NCBI GenBank assembly: GCA_949287095.1 | Contig: CASEFA010000015.1 | Coordinates: 22,075 to 86,074, forward strand | DNA: 64,000 bases | Origin: an uncultured Bacillota bacterium | GTDB taxonomy: Bacteria > Bacillota > Clostridia > Peptostreptococcales > Anaerovoracaceae | Direction: 5' to 3' | In this document: positions 1-9,075 of the stretch, piece after piece | Layout: each line of letters begins with the position of its first letter | Position numbering within the stretch: the stretch's first letter is position 1 | Position numbers and translations under genes: made by a program | The notes under the pieces: model-generated | Seen by the model: the letters and a program-made list of their open reading frames with translations, nothing else | Databases searched by the model: none | What the model was told of the DNA's origin: nothing

Positions 1-455
1 GATATGGTGACAACGGAGCCTATGGCGCCGTCAACTGAACCGTCCCCCATATCAACGGCCTGCTTGTCTATGAGACACTCGTCTGCCGACTGAGGCATAC
101 GGCCCGCAAGGAGCTCAGGCCTGTTTATGTTTTCCGATATGGAAAGAGCCTTGTAGACGAGATCCGAGTCTCCTGAGGTTACGAGAACGTCGTAGGAGTC
201 GTAGCCTTCGACTGTGGCATCAGGCAGAGCCTCCGCTACGTAGTCCACGGAATCCTCGTCGTAGCCCAGGGTTGACATGAGCTGGTAGTCGAAGAAGCGG
301 CTCTCGTTCAGGTAGTCGTCGGCGGTGCTTATCATCTCGTCTCTGCACACTTTGAGGCCGGCAAAAAAGCCGACGCCCAGCGCTATGATGGCGAGAATGG
401 CGATATATCTCCCGAGGGAGTTTTTAATTTCCCGAAGAGCTGATCTGAATAACAT
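1..455 (-). CDS. ABC transporter permease, FtsX/MacB type (3' part outside window)
   Basis: This is the first 151 or so codons of a membrane permease that runs off the left edge. It starts at the ATG at 455-453, 10 bases after the stop of the ATPase gene. Residues 1-35 hold a short basic stretch and a transmembrane helix (YIAILAIIALGVGFFAGL), followed by an extracytoplasmic region (ADDYLNESRFFDYQLMS, then a DVLVTSGD segment). That pattern is typical of the periplasmic core domain of FtsX-like permeases. With the ATPase it would form a MacB/LolCD-like exporter or mechanotransmission system in the cytoplasmic membrane. The substrate cannot be told. The C-terminal FtsX domain is not visible because the gene is truncated by the window. 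Confidence 0.85.
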   Translation of the reverse strand, partial: MLFRSALREIKNSLGRYIAILAIIALGVGFFAGLKVCRDEMISTADDYLNESRFFDYQLMSTLGYDEDSVDYVAEALPDATVEGYDSYDVLVTSGDSDLVYKALSISENINRPELLAGRMPQSADECLIDKQAVDMGDGSVDGAIGSVVTI

Positions 456-465
456 ACCGATACAC

Positions 466-1167
466 CTACCACTCGATATCCTCTACAGGAATAATGTTCG
501 TATTTTTTTCAACGGAATACACAACCCCGCTCTTTACCTTTATTATGCGGTCCGCCATGGCAGTGAGAGCCTGGTTGTGGGTTATGATTATTACGGTCAT
601 GCCGGTCTGTCTGCTGGTGTCCTGTAAAAGCTTCAGGACAGCCTTTCCGGTGTTGTAGTCCAAGGCGCCCGTAGGCTCGTCGCAGAGGAGAAGCTTCGGA
701 TTCTTGGCAAGGGCTCTTGCTATGGCGACTCTCTGCTGCTCTCCGCCGGAAAGCTGGGCGGGGAAATTGTTCTTTCTGTCAGAAAGCCCCACCATATCGA
801 GAACCTCCGAAGGCTTCAGAGGGTTTTTACAGATCTGGGTTGCCAGAGAAACGTTCTCCAGGGCCGTGAGATTCTGAATGAGATTGTAGAACTGGAACAC
901 GAAGCCGACGTCGTACCTTCTGTAGGACGTAAGCTCTTTGCTGCTGAGGCCCGATATTTCCCGGCCGTCCAGAAGCACTCTGCCTTCGGTGAGGGTGTCC
1001 ATTCCCCCCAGGATATTTAAAAGGGTGGTCTTGCCTGCGCCGGACGCGCCGACGATTACGCATATCTCGCCTTTTTCTATCTCAAAATCCGCATCCCGGA
1101 GGGCCTCAATGGAAACCTCCCCAACGTGATAAACTTTCTTTACATGCTCAAATTTAACGTAGCTCAT
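466..1167 (-). CDS. ABC transporter ATP-binding protein (MacB/LolD class)
   Basis: A 233-residue nucleotide-binding subunit that powers the FtsX-type permease encoded just downstream. Visible motifs in order are Walker [10 protein letters not shown] (about residues 40-48), a Q-loop (FVFQFYNL), the signature LSGGEQQR, Walker [13 protein letters not shown] and the switch histidine in IIITHN. The signature and the PTGALD tail are characteristic of the MacB/LolD/FtsE family. The start at 1167 is preceded by a GGAGGAA ribosome site. A minus-strand promoter at 1215-1243 would drive this gene and the permease. The substrate is unknown; antimicrobial-peptide or lipoprotein-related roles are common in the family. 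Confidence 0.93.
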   Translation of the reverse strand: MSYVKFEHVKKVYHVGEVSIEALRDADFEIEKGEICVIVGASGAGKTTLLNILGGMDTLTEGRVLLDGREISGLSSKELTSYRRYDVGFVFQFYNLIQNLTALENVSLATQICKNPLKPSEVLDMVGLSDRKNNFPAQLSGGEQQRVAIARALAKNPKLLLCDEPTGALDYNTGKAVLKLLQDTSRQTGMTVIIITHNQALTAMADRIIKVKSGVVYSVEKNTNIIPVEDIEW

Positions 1168-1214
1168 ATGATTCCTCCGGCAGGCCCAGACGGTCTGTCT
1201 TTTCTGTTAATGTT

Positions 1215-1243
1215 ATTATACTATCCTGCATTGCCATAATCAA
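1215..1243 (-). promoter_or_regulatory. Sigma-A promoter of the ABC exporter
   Basis: Read on the minus strand, TTGATT (1243-1238) and TATAAT (1220-1215) are separated by 17 bases. The -10 box lies about 50 bases upstream of the ATPase start codon. Confidence 0.6.
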
Positions 1244-1310
1244 AGGGATATTTTGTGAAGAAAGGGTCCGCTCCGTCCGGCAAAAGATGTATAGTTGTCC
1301 GGCGCTGCGG

Positions 1311-1332
1311 TCACCACAATATATTGTGGTGA
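1311..1332. promoter_or_regulatory. Perfect 22-bp palindrome, probable operator
   Basis: TCACCACAATA is followed directly by its exact reverse complement, giving a 22-bp palindrome without a loop. It sits in the 330-bp gap between the exporter (minus) and mraZ (plus), about 70 bp upstream of the exporter promoter and 90 bp upstream of the mraZ promoter. The absence of a loop and of a T-tract argues for a dimeric protein-binding site rather than a terminator. Which regulator binds is unknown. Confidence 0.55.
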
Positions 1333-1420
1333 ATATTGTATCTCTTGTTGAACAAAGAATGAAGGTGGTTGCATTGCCAAAAAAATGGCCTTTAAAATAC
1401 ATTATTTACCCATATTTACG

Positions 1421-1449
1421 TTGAAAAGTGGTGAAAAGTGGTGTAAAAT
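1421..1449 (+). promoter_or_regulatory. mraZ promoter with tandem MraZ boxes in the spacer
   Basis: TTGAAA (1421-1426) and TAAAAT (1444-1449) with a 17-base spacer form a good sigma-A promoter. Inside it AAAGTGG occurs twice, at 1425-1431 and 1435-1441, exactly 10 bp apart, with a weaker third repeat where the -10 begins. AAAGTG repeats at helical spacing match the known binding sites of MraZ, which regulates its own cluster. Binding here would cover the promoter spacer and -10, so repression is the simple prediction. Confidence 0.75.
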
Positions 1450-1497
1450 TTCTTTACGAAACTCGGAGTACTGGCTGTTATTTTGGAGGACACAGCG

Positions 1498-1932
1498 ATG
1501 TTTATGGGAACTTATAACAACTCAATAGATTCCAAAAACAGGCTTATCGTGCCGTCCAAACACAGAGATCAGCTCGGAGGACGCTGCGTTATAACCAAAG
1601 GAATCGATAAGTGTCTCTACATTTATCCTATGAGTGAGTGGGAGAGACAGATGGAGAAGCTTTCGGCGCTTCCTGAATCAGATCCCAAGGTACGGGCCTT
1701 TATCCGCCACATGTGCGGAGACGCTGCTGAATGTGAATTCGATAAACAGGGTCGAATCATAGTTCCCGGCGAACTTAAGGAGTATGCAGCACTGGACAGG
1801 AATCTCGTCACCATAGGCGCCATGCGCCGTATAGAAGTCTGGGGCAGGGAAACCTGGGAATCCCCTGAAAACGACGAGAATAAGATGGACAGAAAAGAAA
1901 TCGCTGAAACCCTGGCCGAATACGGATTTTAA
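1498..1932 (+). CDS. mraZ: Transcriptional regulator MraZ
   Basis: A 144-residue AbrB-like DNA-binding protein, first gene of the division and cell-wall cluster. It carries the two MraZ repeats, each with the DxKGR-like signature: SIDSKNRLIVPSKHR near the N-terminus and EFDKQGRIIVPGELK around residues 80-95. The ATG at 1498 gives the family start MFMGTY and lies 9 bases after GGAGG. An in-frame TTG at 1483 would overlap that ribosome site and is rejected. Promoter and MraZ boxes at 1421-1449 suggest autoregulation. In characterised bacteria MraZ forms a ring-shaped oligomer that contacts the repeats. Confidence 0.96.
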   Translation: MFMGTYNNSIDSKNRLIVPSKHRDQLGGRCVITKGIDKCLYIYPMSEWERQMEKLSALPESDPKVRAFIRHMCGDAAECEFDKQGRIIVPGELKEYAALDRNLVTIGAMRRIEVWGRETWESPENDENKMDRKEIAETLAEYGF

Positions 1933-1947
1933 AAGGGGGTGGCTGCT

Positions 1948-2883
1948 ATGGAGTTCAATCACGTCCCCGTACTCCTTGATGAGTGCATAGAGGGACTTTC
2001 CATCAGGCCCGACGGAATTTACGCCGACGGTACCCTTGGAGGCGGCGGCCACGCATCGGCGGTGTGCGAGAGACTTTCCGAAGAAGGGACTCTAATAGGA
2101 ATAGATCGGGACAGTGACGCTCTCGAAGCGGCGCAGAAGCGCCTTGCGAAGTATCCGTGCAGAAAGATTTTCGTAAAGAGCAATTACTCGGATATAAAGG
2201 GAATACTTGAGGATAACGGTATCAATGCCATAGACGGTGCGCTCCTGGATCTGGGAGTGTCATCCTTTCAGCTGGACAATCCCGAAAGAGGCTTTTCGTA
2301 TATGAACGATGCGCCTCTGGACATGAGAATGAACAGGGATGATGCTCTTACTGCAAAGGATGTAGTAAACGGATATTCAAAAGCGGATCTGACTCGTATA
2401 ATCTCCACCTACGGAGAGGAGAGATGGGCTTCAAGAATCGCTTCTTTTATAGAAGAGGCGAGGAAGGAAAAGCCTGTAGAGACTACCGGAGAGCTTACAG
2501 CCATAATCAAAGCGGCGGTTCCAGCATCGGCCAGAAGAACCGGACCTCACCCGGCAAAGCGTACGTTTCAGGCAATAAGAATAGAAGTAAATGAAGAACT
2601 GGAACGGCTTGAAAAGGCACTTGAGGACTTCTGTGATGTTCTTGCGACCGGCGGCAGACTTTGTGTAATATCCTTTCATTCTCTGGAAGACAGGATAGTC
2701 AAAGACGTTATGGCCAGACGTGCAGATCCGTGCACATGCCCTCCGGACATTCCGGTATGCGTGTGCGGCAAGGTTGCAGACATAAGAAAGATAACCAGAA
2801 AGCCGGTAATCCCTTCTGATGAGGAACAGGAAGGGAATCCCCGGGCCAGAAGCGCGAAACTCAGAATTTGTGAGAAGATATAA
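1948..2883 (+). CDS. rsmH: 16S rRNA (cytosine1402-N4)-methyltransferase RsmH
   Basis: Methylates N4 of C1402 in the decoding centre of 16S rRNA using S-adenosylmethionine. The 311-residue protein has the family start [17 protein letters not shown], the SAM-binding stretch [11 protein letters not shown], the [10 protein letters not shown] motif and the C-terminal [12 protein letters not shown] and RSAKLR motifs. The ATG at 1948 follows an AAAAGGGGG ribosome site. A GTG at 1939 is in frame but lies within that site. It is 15 bases after mraZ and in its conserved place second in the cluster. Confidence 0.97.
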   Translation: MEFNHVPVLLDECIEGLSIRPDGIYADGTLGGGGHASAVCERLSEEGTLIGIDRDSDALEAAQKRLAKYPCRKIFVKSNYSDIKGILEDNGINAIDGALLDLGVSSFQLDNPERGFSYMNDAPLDMRMNRDDALTAKDVVNGYSKADLTRIISTYGEERWASRIASFIEEARKEKPVETTGELTAIIKAAVPASARRTGPHPAKRTFQAIRIEVNEELERLEKALEDFCDVLATGGRLCVISFHSLEDRIVKDVMARRADPCTCPPDIPVCVCGKVADIRKITRKPVIPSDEEQEGNPRARSAKLRICEKI

Positions 2884-2893
2884 GGAGTACGAG

Positions 2894-3223
2894 ATGCAGA
2901 CAATGCAGGCAAAAAAGAAAATGCTGATTACTATTGTGGCCATAGGGCTTATCTGTATCACCATCGTTGTGCTGACCGCATATGCGGCAGAACTGAAATG
3001 TACTAATAATGAGCTGTTGACTCAGGGAGAGACGCTGCAGGGAGAGATAGATACTCTGAGCGTAAAGCTTAAATCCACCAACAGCGTAGGGTATATAGAA
3101 ACCATGGCTACAGAAAAGCTCGGCATGGTATATCCGGATGAAACGCAGTGCGTATACCTTTCTGAGGATGAGGTTCCTAAAGGGGATCTTGCCATGATAA
3201 TAAAGGAAAACGCATATAATTGA
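2894..3223 (+). CDS. ftsL: FtsL-like septum formation protein
   Basis: A small bitopic membrane protein of 109 residues. A basic cytoplasmic start (MQTMQAKKK) is followed by one transmembrane helix (residues about 10-33) and an extracellular coiled-coil stretch (NNELLTQGETLQGEIDTLSVKLKSTNS). It ends with the IETMATEKLGMVYPDETQ segment common to FtsL/DivIC proteins of Firmicutes. Sequence conservation in this family is low, so the name rests on topology and on its place between rsmH and the class B PBP. The ATG at 2894 follows AAGGAG; upstream starts in the same frame would lie inside rsmH. Confidence 0.85.
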   Translation: MQTMQAKKKMLITIVAIGLICITIVVLTAYAAELKCTNNELLTQGETLQGEIDTLSVKLKSTNSVGYIETMATEKLGMVYPDETQCVYLSEDEVPKGDLAMIIKENAYN

Positions 3224-3298
3224 CAATATTTAAATGGGCATACAAACCGGGCAACTGAATAAAAACAGCATGTCCGGTTTTTGCAGTAAGGGGAGCCA

Positions 3299-5299
3299 AT
3301 GGCCAAAGTGAATTTGAAAAATAAAAACAGAATGCTTTTCGCCTTTGGAGCTATGGCTGTACTTCTTGCGCTGCTTGTAATAAGAGTGGCGTGGATCCAG
3401 GTGGTAAAGGGTGAAGAATACACCGATATAGCTATCGATCAGCAGACCAGCGATATACCCATAGAAGCAAAGCGGGGTTCAATATATGACCGCAACGGTG
3501 AAGAACTTGCGAGCAGTGCTACATGTTACAGCCTCTGGGTACGTCCGGCACAGTTTGCGGGACAGTATAAGGGTGAGAAAGCCACTGAGGCGGCGTCGGA
3601 GCTTGCGGTTATTCTGGGCATGGAAGTCTCGGAAATAGAGGAGAAAATCACCGATACGGAAAATGTACTTGTAAAGCTGGCCGACGGACTTGAAAAGGCT
3701 GAAGCAGACAAGATAAAAGAACTGGAGATTACAGGAACAGAACTTTCGGAAGGAAGCGTAAGGTTTTATCCTAACGGCAACTTTGCATCGGTTCTGCTGG
3801 GAAGCGTTAATGCGGAAGGAGCAGGCAGAAGCGGGGTTGAACAGCAGTACGATGAATACCTGAGCGGTGTGGCGGGAAGATGGGTGAAGGATACCGACAT
3901 CAACGGCAACACTCTCTCATATGGTGAGAAGCTTTACTATCAGGCGGAGGACGGACTTAACGTGGTGCTGACGATAGATGAGGTTATTCAGCACTATATG
4001 GAGGACACTCTGAGCGCCAGTATGAAAAAGACCGGAGCAAAAGGGGCATGGGGAATAGCCATGGATCCTGAGAGCGGAGAGGTTCTTGCCATGTCGGTTC
4101 TGCCGGGATTCGACCCGAACGATGCGACAGATCCGCTCCTCAAAGGAGAGGAGCTGGAAGAGTTTAAAAAACTTTCCGGCGAAGAACAGAGCGCCTACCT
4201 TTCTAAAATGTGGAGAAATCCACTGATAAGCGATGTTTACGAACCGGGTTCCACACTTAAGCTTATGACAGCGTCAGCCATGCTGGAGGAGGGGCTTGCC
4301 ACTCCAAATACAACGTTTACGTGCGAAGGCTCGTACGTGGTGAGCGGAGAAAGGCTGAACTGCTGGGGCGCAGCTCACGGCACTCAGACGCTGACAGAGG
4401 CTGTGGGTAACTCCTGCAACCCGGCTCACATCCAGATGGCGCTTCAGATGGGAAAAGATACTTACTACGAATATCTTGATCTGTTTGGGCTTACGAATGT
4501 CACCGGAATAGATCTTCCGGCGGAAACCACGTCTATAGTGCAGGATAAGGATTCAATCGGTCCTGTGGAACTTGCAACCATGGGATTCGGCCACGGAGTC
4601 GCAATTTCCCCGATACAGCTTATTACGGCAATAAGCGCTATCGGAAATGACGGAATTCTGGTGAAGCCTCACGTAGTGAAGGAGCTTACAGATTCCAAAG
4701 GAAATGTTGTAAAGTCGTTTGAAACCGAGGAAGTTAAGCAGGTCATATCGGAAACGACGGCTTCGGAAATGAGAAAGATAATGGAGCTGGAAGTTTCCAC
4801 ATACGGAGGTTCTGCAGCGAAAATTGAAGGCTTCAGAATAGGCGGAAAGACGGGAACGGCGTACAAGGCTACCGGAGGGCAGTACAGCAGCGAAACATAT
4901 TCGTCATTTGTGTGCATGGCGCCTATGGACGATCCTCAGATTGCGGTGCTCATCATACTGGATACGCCGACAAAGGCACAGTTCGGAAGCGTTACAGCTG
5001 CACCGGCTGCCAAGGATTTTCTCGAAAAAGTTCTTCCTTACATCGGCGTAACACCGCAGTACAGCGACAGTGAGGCCGCATCATCAGGCGGCGGATATTC
5101 TTACGTTCCCGATGTTACAGGTCTGACATTTGAAAAAGCGGAGGCGGTACTTTCGGAATCAGGACTTCCATATGAAATAGTTCCGCACGTGGATAAAGAC
5201 AGTAAAGAGAAAATATCCGATCAGAAGGTCGCCGATCAGTATCCTAAAGGCGGAAAAAAGATAAACAAAGACAACAAGGTTTACCTTTACAGAGAGTAG
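3299..5299 (+). CDS. Class B penicillin-binding protein with PASTA domain (FtsI/SpoVD-like)
   Basis: A 666-residue peptidoglycan transpeptidase for septal, or if the organism sporulates spore, wall synthesis. It has a short cytoplasmic tail, one N-terminal membrane helix (about residues 12-32), a dimerisation domain with the RGSIYDRNGEELA motif, and a transpeptidase domain. The active-site motifs are STLK (nucleophile Ser318), SCN (372-374) and KTGTA (517-521). One PASTA domain closes the protein (about residues 598-665, beginning YVPDVTGLTFEKAEAVL). Position between ftsL and murF fits FtsI; the PASTA tail resembles SpoVD/Pbp2x. The two cannot be separated from sequence alone. Confidence 0.92.
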   Translation: MAKVNLKNKNRMLFAFGAMAVLLALLVIRVAWIQVVKGEEYTDIAIDQQTSDIPIEAKRGSIYDRNGEELASSATCYSLWVRPAQFAGQYKGEKATEAASELAVILGMEVSEIEEKITDTENVLVKLADGLEKAEADKIKELEITGTELSEGSVRFYPNGNFASVLLGSVNAEGAGRSGVEQQYDEYLSGVAGRWVKDTDINGNTLSYGEKLYYQAEDGLNVVLTIDEVIQHYMEDTLSASMKKTGAKGAWGIAMDPESGEVLAMSVLPGFDPNDATDPLLKGEELEEFKKLSGEEQSAYLSKMWRNPLISDVYEPGSTLKLMTASAMLEEGLATPNTTFTCEGSYVVSGERLNCWGAAHGTQTLTEAVGNSCNPAHIQMALQMGKDTYYEYLDLFGLTNVTGIDLPAETTSIVQDKDSIGPVELATMGFGHGVAISPIQLITAISAIGNDGILVKPHVVKELTDSKGNVVKSFETEEVKQVISETTASEMRKIMELEVSTYGGSAAKIEGFRIGGKTGTAYKATGGQYSSETYSSFVCMAPMDDPQIAVLIILDTPTKAQFGSVTAAPAAKDFLEKVLPYIGVTPQYSDSEAASSGGGYSYVPDVTGLTFEKAEAVLSESGLPYEIVPHVDKDSKEKISDQKVADQYPKGGKKINKDNKVYLYRE

Positions 5300-5314
5300 G
5301 GGGCATAGGATAAA

Positions 5315-6685
5315 ATGAAGAAACTCACATCATCGGAAATAGCCGGAGCCGTAGGCGGAAGGATTGTATCCGGAACCGGGAGGAAAACTGCCGTGAGAGC
5401 GGTGATAGATTCGAGAGAGGCAGCAGAAGGAACGGTTTTCTTTGCCATAAAGGGACCGAATCACGATGCTCACGGGTTCATTCCCGATGCAGTCAGAGCG
5501 GGATGTGAAATAGTGGTGATATCAGATGAGACAAAGGCGCCGGCGGACTGCGATGCGGTGCTGGTGGACGATACGCTTAAGGCTCTCCAGGATCTTGCGG
5601 CATGGTATATAAGAGGCCTTGACATAAAGAAGGTTGCAGTTACAGGGAGCGTCGGAAAAACAAGTACCAGAGATCTTCTTGCAGCGGGGCTTTCATCAGC
5701 TTACAGAACTGCAAAGAGCGAAAAAAACTACAATAATCAGTACGGCGTTCCGCTGACTGTCCTGTCCTTTGACGGAACTGAAGAGGCAGCTGTAATCGAG
5801 ATGGGAATGGAGCACAGAGGCGAAATTCACAGGCTTGCAGATATTGTCCGCCCGGATATAGCCGTAATCACCAATATAGGCATTTCGCATATGGAAAATC
5901 TGGGAAGCCGGCAGGGCATTATGGACGCCAAGCTGGAAATAACAGATTTTTTCACCGGAGATAACGCTCTTGTCATCAACGGTGACGATGACATGCTGTC
6001 CGGACTTTCGGAAAAAGCTTACAGGATTGTCAGAGCAGGAAGCGGTCCGGAGAATCTTTTCAGAGTCACCGGTGTAAGAGACAAAGGCGCCAGAGGAGTG
6101 GATGTTTCACTGGAGGCGGAAGGAAAATCCCTGGACGTGAATCTTAAAATTCCGGGAGCTCACAATGCGGGGAATCTGGCGCTGGCGCTGGCAGCGTGCA
6201 GCTTAATGGGAGCCGATACAGAAGAAGCGGCAAAGGCCATGGAAAATGCGGCACTTACTGGAAACCGTCTGAAGATATCCGAGGCAGGGGGAGTGACAAT
6301 CATTGACGATTCATATAATGCGGCTCCCGCATCGGTTGTTTCTGCAGTAAAGACGCTGATGGCCACTGAAGGAAAAAGACACGTGGCAGTTCTCGGAGGA
6401 ATGGCCGAGCTGGGACCGAAGTCGAGAGAACTTCACACAGAGACGGGAGAGAAAATAGGAGAGCTGGGTGTGGAGTTTCTGGTGACCATAGGTGAAAACG
6501 CCGCCGATATTGCCCGGGGAGCGGAGAATGCAGGCGTGAACAATGCAGTCTCCTTTAACAGCAAAGAGGACCTGTATGATGAAATAAGGAATCTGTTCCA
6601 TGAAGGGGATGTGATTCTGATAAAAGCGTCCAGAACCATGGAGCTTGAGAAACTTGCGGAAAAAATCCGTAAGGCTATGAAATAA
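5315..6685 (+). CDS. murF: UDP-N-acetylmuramoyl-tripeptide--D-alanyl-D-alanine ligase MurF
   Basis: Adds D-Ala-D-Ala to the UDP-MurNAc-tripeptide in the cytoplasm with ATP hydrolysis. The 456-residue protein shows the three Mur ligase domains: N-terminal substrate domain (VIDSREAAEGTVFFAIKG), central ATPase with P-loop TGSVGKTSTRD (Lys115) and EMGMEHRGEI, and C-terminal domain with the IIDDSYNAAPAS motif. It starts 15 bases after the PBP gene. It is the only amino-acid-adding ligase besides MurD in this cluster; MurE is encoded at 27.8 kb. Confidence 0.96.
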   Translation: MKKLTSSEIAGAVGGRIVSGTGRKTAVRAVIDSREAAEGTVFFAIKGPNHDAHGFIPDAVRAGCEIVVISDETKAPADCDAVLVDDTLKALQDLAAWYIRGLDIKKVAVTGSVGKTSTRDLLAAGLSSAYRTAKSEKNYNNQYGVPLTVLSFDGTEEAAVIEMGMEHRGEIHRLADIVRPDIAVITNIGISHMENLGSRQGIMDAKLEITDFFTGDNALVINGDDDMLSGLSEKAYRIVRAGSGPENLFRVTGVRDKGARGVDVSLEAEGKSLDVNLKIPGAHNAGNLALALAACSLMGADTEEAAKAMENAALTGNRLKISEAGGVTIIDDSYNAAPASVVSAVKTLMATEGKRHVAVLGGMAELGPKSRELHTETGEKIGELGVEFLVTIGENAADIARGAENAGVNNAVSFNSKEDLYDEIRNLFHEGDVILIKASRTMELEKLAEKIRKAMK

Positions 6686-6717
6686 AAAATAAGGCAGAAA
6701 GATAAAGGTTTGGAAAG

Positions 6718-7689
6718 ATGAATATGTTTATAGTTTTTATATTTGCGCTTGCCGGGTTCATCGCTTCGGCGCTTTTCACCGGTATAGAAATCCCGATGCT
6801 GAAAAAGCACCAGTTCAAACAGTTCATAAGGAAAGAAGGCCCTCAGTCGCACCTTAAGAAAGAGGGAACTCCTACCATGGGAGGAATAGCCATAGTGCTC
6901 GCGCTTATCGTGGTGACGGCAGCTGCTGCAGTTATGACAAAGACGTGGGCGGAATACATGGTAATGCTGGCGGTTACCGTACTGTTTGCAGCGATCGGAT
7001 TTCTGGACGATTATATCAAGGTGGCAAAGAAGCACAATCTCGGGCTGAGAGCCTGGCAGAAACTTGTACTTCAGATTCTGTTCGCAGCGGGTCTTGCTCT
7101 GTATATGGCAAACTTCTCGGGAGAGGGAACCGGCGTGTGGATCCCGTTCCTGGATAAAGTCATCGACTTCGGTTGGCTGTATGTTCCGTTTATTGCATTC
7201 GTGGTGGTGGCAATGGCAAACAGCGTCAATCTGACCGACGGACTGGACGGACTTTCTTCCGGAGTTACGTTTATAGTAGCGATGTTCTTCGCCATAGCAG
7301 GACAACAGTCGAGCCAGGGAGAGGCTGCAATATTCAGCGCAATACTGGCGGGAGCCTGCCTGGGATTTCTCATGTACAACCGCTTTCCGGCAAAGCTCTT
7401 CATGGGTGATACAGGTTCAATGGCCCTGGGCGGAGCTCTTGCGTCGGCGGCAATAATGATGAAGCTGGAATTTCTCCTTGTGATAGCAGGGTTCATATAT
7501 GTGGCAGAGGCTCTTTCAGTCATAATTCAGGTGGTATCCTTTAAACTGACCGGGAAAAGGGTGTTCAGAATGGCGCCCCTTCACCATCACTTTGAAATGG
7601 GCGGAATGAAAGAAACTCAGGTCGTAACGATGTTCTGGGCAGCGGCACTGGTGCTCTGCCTGCTGGCGTATGCCGTTTTCAGGATTTAA
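6718..7689 (+). CDS. mraY: Phospho-N-acetylmuramoyl-pentapeptide transferase MraY
   Basis: Integral membrane enzyme that transfers phospho-MurNAc-pentapeptide to undecaprenyl phosphate, making lipid I. The 323-residue protein has about ten membrane helices and the conserved loops KKEGTPTMGG (about 42-51), the aspartate pair in GFLDDYIKV, NLTDGLDGLSSG, the FMGDTGSMALGG loop and the C-terminal MAPLHHHFE histidines. It lies 32 bases after murF and 12 before the murD start, within the same transcription unit. Confidence 0.97.
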   Translation: MNMFIVFIFALAGFIASALFTGIEIPMLKKHQFKQFIRKEGPQSHLKKEGTPTMGGIAIVLALIVVTAAAAVMTKTWAEYMVMLAVTVLFAAIGFLDDYIKVAKKHNLGLRAWQKLVLQILFAAGLALYMANFSGEGTGVWIPFLDKVIDFGWLYVPFIAFVVVAMANSVNLTDGLDGLSSGVTFIVAMFFAIAGQQSSQGEAAIFSAILAGACLGFLMYNRFPAKLFMGDTGSMALGGALASAAIMMKLEFLLVIAGFIYVAEALSVIIQVVSFKLTGKRVFRMAPLHHHFEMGGMKETQVVTMFWAAALVLCLLAYAVFRI

Positions 7690-7701
7690 GAGGTGACTGA
7701 A

Positions 7702-9075
7702 ATGAATGCTAATCTTGACAACATTAAGAATAAAAACATTCTGATTGTAGGTCTGGGTCGTTCAGGAATAGCTGCGGCACAGGCGATGCTGAAGCTGGGC
7801 GCCAGAGTAAGCATTCAGGATTCAAAGAAAGAAGAAACAGTAGACCGGTCTCTGGTGTCGTTTTTCAGAGAAAAAGGAGCAACGTGCTATTTTGACGACA
7901 TACCGAAAGACATGGCAGAATTCGATATGGTAATACTGAGCCCGGGAGTAAATCCGGAGCTTCCTTTTATCGCGGAGGCCAGAGATAAGGGCGTGGAGAT
8001 TACCGGCGAACTTGAGATAGCGTACCGGATAGGAAGAGGAAATTTCGTGGCTATAACCGGAACCAACGGAAAGACAACCACAACCACCCTGACGGGCGAA
8101 ATCTTTGCCGCATCAGGCAGGAAGACGCACGTTGCCGGAAATATAGGAACGGCGGTAATAGCCGAATCCATTGAAGCGGAAGAGGAAGACTGGCTTGTAA
8201 CAGAAACCAGCAGTTTCCAGCTTGAAACCACCAGATACTTTAAACCGAGAATCTCCGCCATACTGAATATCACACCTGACCACCTCGATCGCCATCATAC
8301 CATGAAGGCATACGGAGAGGCAAAGGCAAAAATATTCGCAAATCAGAGCGCGGACGGATATCTTATAGTAAACGGTGATGACAGATTCTGCATGGAACTG
8401 GCAGAAAGATCAAAGGCAAGAGTGGTTCCTTTCAGTTCCACGAGAATTCTTGATTTTGGAGCTTTCGTAAGGGACGGAATGATGACCGTGCGGGATGAAA
8501 CCGGTGATCACGACATATGCCGAACAGACGAACTTAAGATTATCGGAGTGCATAATGTGGAGAACGTGCTTGCCGCTTCGGCAATATCGTATTTTGCGGG
8601 TATTGATATAGAAGTCATTGCCGATACCGTGAAAAACTTTGCCGGAGTTGCTCACAGGCTGGAGTTCTGTGCCGAAGTGGACGGCGTAAGGTATTATAAC
8701 GACTCCAAGGGCACGAACACGGATGCTACGCTTATAGCTCTGAATGCGATAGGAAAAGATATAATTCTCATAGCCGGCGGAGATGCAAAGGGACAGAACT
8801 TTGACGGTCTTGCCGGGGAATTTAAGGGAAGAGTTAAAGCTCTGGTACTTCTGGGCAGAGATGCTTTTATGATAAAAGATGCGGCAGAAAAGGCCGGATT
8901 TACCCGGATATACCAGTGCAGAAACATGGATGAATGTGTATTCAAAGCGAGAGATATTGCAGCGCCGGGAGATACGGTTCTGCTTTCTCCTGCATGTGCC
9001 AGCTGGGACATGTACGACAACTTCGAACAGCGTGGAGATCATTTTAAAGACTGCGTAAGAAGATTGGAAGAATAA
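7702..9075 (+). CDS. murD: UDP-N-acetylmuramoylalanine--D-glutamate ligase MurD
   Basis: Adds D-glutamate to UDP-MurNAc-L-Ala in the cytoplasm. The protein of 457 residues has the N-terminal Rossmann-like domain (ILIVGLGRSGIAAA), the ATP site AITGTNGKTTTT, the ETSSFQLE motif and the C-terminal YNDSKGTN motif. The ATG at 7702 lies 6 bases from AAGAGGTG; a GTG at 7693 in frame overlaps that ribosome site. Its TAA stop overlaps the ftsW start codon by one base, suggesting coupled translation. Confidence 0.96.
   Translation: MNANLDNIKNKNILIVGLGRSGIAAAQAMLKLGARVSIQDSKKEETVDRSLVSFFREKGATCYFDDIPKDMAEFDMVILSPGVNPELPFIAEARDKGVEITGELEIAYRIGRGNFVAITGTNGKTTTTTLTGEIFAASGRKTHVAGNIGTAVIAESIEAEEEDWLVTETSSFQLETTRYFKPRISAILNITPDHLDRHHTMKAYGEAKAKIFANQSADGYLIVNGDDRFCMELAERSKARVVPFSSTRILDFGAFVRDGMMTVRDETGDHDICRTDELKIIGVHNVENVLAASAISYFAGIDIEVIADTVKNFAGVAHRLEFCAEVDGVRYYNDSKGTNTDATLIALNAIGKDIILIAGGDAKGQNFDGLAGEFKGRVKALVLLGRDAFMIKDAAEKAGFTRIYQCRNMDECVFKARDIAAPGDTVLLSPACASWDMYDNFEQRGDHFKDCVRRLEE

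Noticed and set aside
1483..1497. TTG start for mraZ giving five extra residues
   Set aside because: It lies within the GGAGG ribosome site, and the family start MFMGTY begins at the ATG at 1498.
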